Under the pieces are notes generated by a model. It did no database searches and had not been told where the DNA came from. It saw only the letters and a list, made by a program, of their open reading frames with translations. DNA of 47,356 nucleotides from Deltaproteobacteria bacterium (GTDB lineage Bacteria > Desulfobacterota > Binatia > UBA9968 > JAJDTQ01), in NCBI GenBank assembly GCA_028818775.1, contig JAPPNE010000036.1, positions 5,785 to 53,140 on the forward strand, given 5' to 3'. Shown piece by piece: positions 45,869-47,356 of the stretch (position 1 is the stretch's first letter; every line of letters starts with the position of its first letter). The position numbers and the translations under genes are program-made.

Positions 45869-46879
45869 ACCGCGGGACATCTCGCCGCCCAACGTCTTCA
45901 GCGCGAACTCCCGGTTTCGGCCGTAGACGTTGACGATGAGCTGGCTGAGGCCGTCCACCTCCGCCAGCTCGGCGATCTTGCCCGCACAGTCGTCGGGCGT
46001 GCCCGCCAGAGTCATCTCCCGGAACAAGTCGTCGCCCAGTGCCGAACGAAGGGTGCGCGCGAGATCATACTCGTGGTCCTGCCGCGTCACCCCGTCAAGC
46101 ACATGGGCGCGCAACTCCTCCGACAACAACGGTCCTGAGGCGCCCAGCACCTCCGGCGGAACCCGCAACGCGGCTTTGAAAAGGGTCCGCCCTACCTCGG
46201 GCGCCAACGCGTCCATCGCCTCTTCCGTGGTATCGCCGACGACGCAGTGAGTCCAGGCGCAGATGTGGAGCGCATCCGGTTCCCGCCCGGCCCTAGCCGC
46301 CCCTTCCCGAATTCTCCCGATGGCGTAGCGCAGGAAGCGGGGCGACCCGCCCGGGCTGATGATGGCGCCGTCTGCGGCCGCCCCGGCAAGCTCGAACGTC
46401 CGCGGCCTCTCGGCCGCCAGCAGCAGCGGGGGCTTGACGTCGGGTACCGCCGGAAGCGCCAGGCACCGGCCGTTGTACGGCACGCTTTCGCCCCGAAGGA
46501 GCCCCTGCACCACGTCGATGCTCTCCCGGAAAGCGTCGAAACGGTGCGGCTTCCGGCCGATGAACTTCACGGCGCTGTCGCCGAGCCCGACGCCGAACTT
46601 GACCCGGCCGCCGGTGAGGATGGCCAGGGTCGCGAAGCCGTTGGCCACCACCGTGGGGTCGCGGGTCTGGGTATTGGTCACCGCCAAGCCGACGACGGCC
46701 CGCGACGTGGCCATGGCGCAATAGGGCAGGGAAACGTAAGGCTCGGCGCACCGTGGCGAATCATACAGCCACACGTGGCTGAAGCCCGCCTCCTCCGCCT
46801 GCCGCGAATGTTCCGCAAGCACGGACGGATGGCGCGCGCGCAGGCCAAGGCCAAGTTCCAATCGGTTGTCTGCCACCAC
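45848..46879 (-). CDS. LLM-class flavin/F420-dependent oxidoreductase
   Basis: A 343-residue luciferase-like TIM barrel resembling the F420-dependent methylene-tetrahydromethanopterin-reductase branch: LGLGLRARHP, WLYDSP, GVGLGDSAVKFIGRKP, AIISPGGSPRFLRYAI and a C-terminal LAGTPDDCAGKI. The substrate is unknown. The GTG start has GGAGGG just upstream. The last residues (RGPSTPLR) are encoded by the dispersed repeat, so the original C-terminus has probably been replaced or extended by repeat insertion. The gap to the SDR remnant on the other strand shows no clear gene. Confidence 0.88.
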   Translation of the reverse strand: MVADNRLELGLGLRARHPSVLAEHSRQAEEAGFSHVWLYDSPRCAEPYVSLPYCAMATSRAVVGLAVTNTQTRDPTVVANGFATLAILTGGRVKFGVGLGDSAVKFIGRKPHRFDAFRESIDVVQGLLRGESVPYNGRCLALPAVPDVKPPLLLAAERPRTFELAGAAADGAIISPGGSPRFLRYAIGRIREGAARAGREPDALHICAWTHCVVGDTTEEAMDALAPEVGRTLFKAALRVPPEVLGASGPLLSEELRAHVLDGVTRQDHEYDLARTLRSALGDDLFREMTLAGTPDDCAGKIAELAEVDGLSQLIVNVYGRNREFALKTLGGEMSRGPSTPLR

Positions 46880-47017
46880 TTACCCTCCAGGCACGGCAGA
46901 GCGTCGATACCACTTCACATCCGTCCTTGTAAAGCGGGCCGGCGAGCAGCCCGTCATCGCGGTTTTGGCCGATGGAGAGGCGTTCCCAAGACATACCACG
47001 CGGTGTATGGTCCACAC

Positions 47018-47356
47018 GTGACGTTCATTACTTCCTTTGGCCAGTGTTCCCTCGGAACGAGGAGCATCTGGGGCGGCGACGCGCTGACCGAGTGGGGAGC
47101 GCCCTTCTGGGAACTCTCCACCGCTCAGGGGCTCGAACTGCTGGAGCGCGCCGTCCACAGCCACATCGTCACGAACCGGCACGGCGTCCCACTGATGGTC
47201 GAGCGTAACGCGGGGCTCGTCGTCGAGGTCACCGACGGCGATACCCTCGGGTATCGCGGCAACCTCTTCTACGATCTGGCCAAGAACGCGGTCATTCGGC
47301 TCGCCTACGCGATGGCGGCCGACCTGCACGCGCACCGGGTGACGGCGGTGGCGCTC
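47018..47356 (+). pseudogene. 5'-truncated SDR gene, continuing past the window edge
   Basis: From about 47066 the plus strand encodes IWGGDALTEWGAPFWE, then VHSHIVTNRHGVPLMVER, EVTDGD and YRGNLFYDLAKNAVIRLAYA, matching the central and C-terminal part of a classical SDR family with the NDIWGGD motif. The upstream 180 bases contain no Rossmann TGxxxGxG segment in any frame, so about 90 N-terminal residues are missing. GTG at 47018 is the nearest possible start. The frame is open to the window end. Confidence 0.6.

Overview
The window is a GC-rich, gene-dense stretch of a bacterial chromosome, probably from an uncultured Gram-negative lineage. A Gram-negative cell is suggested by the ileS-lspA pair, a periplasmic HlyD-type adaptor, TAXI/TRAP transport, a lipoprotein and the DUF4175/MoxR pair. 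The mix of luciferase-like (LLM) flavoproteins, CaiB/BaiF CoA-transferases, UbiD, cobalamin-dependent MetH and large helical-repeat proteins resembles Tectomicrobia/Binatota-like or alphaproteobacterial metagenome bins. I cannot fix the taxon from sequence alone. No rRNA, tRNA, CRISPR array, transposase or origin was recognised.

Layout. 63-2791 (+): LLM oxidoreductase, an alpha/beta hydrolase with Cys at the nucleophile position, and an exported TPR protein. 2817-9599 (-): metH, an SDR, and a glutamine synthetase/class I amidotransferase pair that looks like gamma-glutamyl-amine catabolism. 9868-13922 (+): TAXI solute-binding protein, fused TRAP permease and a dienelactone-hydrolase-like protein. 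14184-18441 (+): an XRE-type DNA-binding protein carrying two copies of a helical-repeat module of about 375 residues, then an exported protein carrying a third copy. 18491-26572 (-): a probable long operon reading ileS, lspA, hydrolase, lipoprotein, two CoA-transferases, a JAMM peptidase and a DUF3553-like protein. 26685-28425 (-): a two-gene cassette with a small DNA-binding-like protein and a degenerate ImmA/IrrE-like protein.

28779-35972 (+): class II aldolase and UbiD decarboxylase; two GPP34 (GOLPH3-like) paralogues around a STAS protein; then a 69-residue peptide with 14 Cys in a near-perfect Cys-Gly/Ala alternation, followed by an HlyD-type adaptor and a TauD-like oxygenase. That last trio looks like an incomplete RiPP production and export cassette and is, with the helical-repeat pair, the best candidate here for something undescribed. 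35990-37573 (-): an orphan EutA-like reactivase. 37780-45762 (+): DUF4175 protein, peptidase-MA/TPR protein, MoxR ATPase, HAD hydrolase and class IV aminotransferase. 45848-46879 (-): a second LLM protein whose C-terminus runs into a dispersed repeat. The right edge holds the 3' part of an SDR gene that lacks its Rossmann start.

Functions are assigned from motifs read by eye and from memory of protein families. No database search was run.
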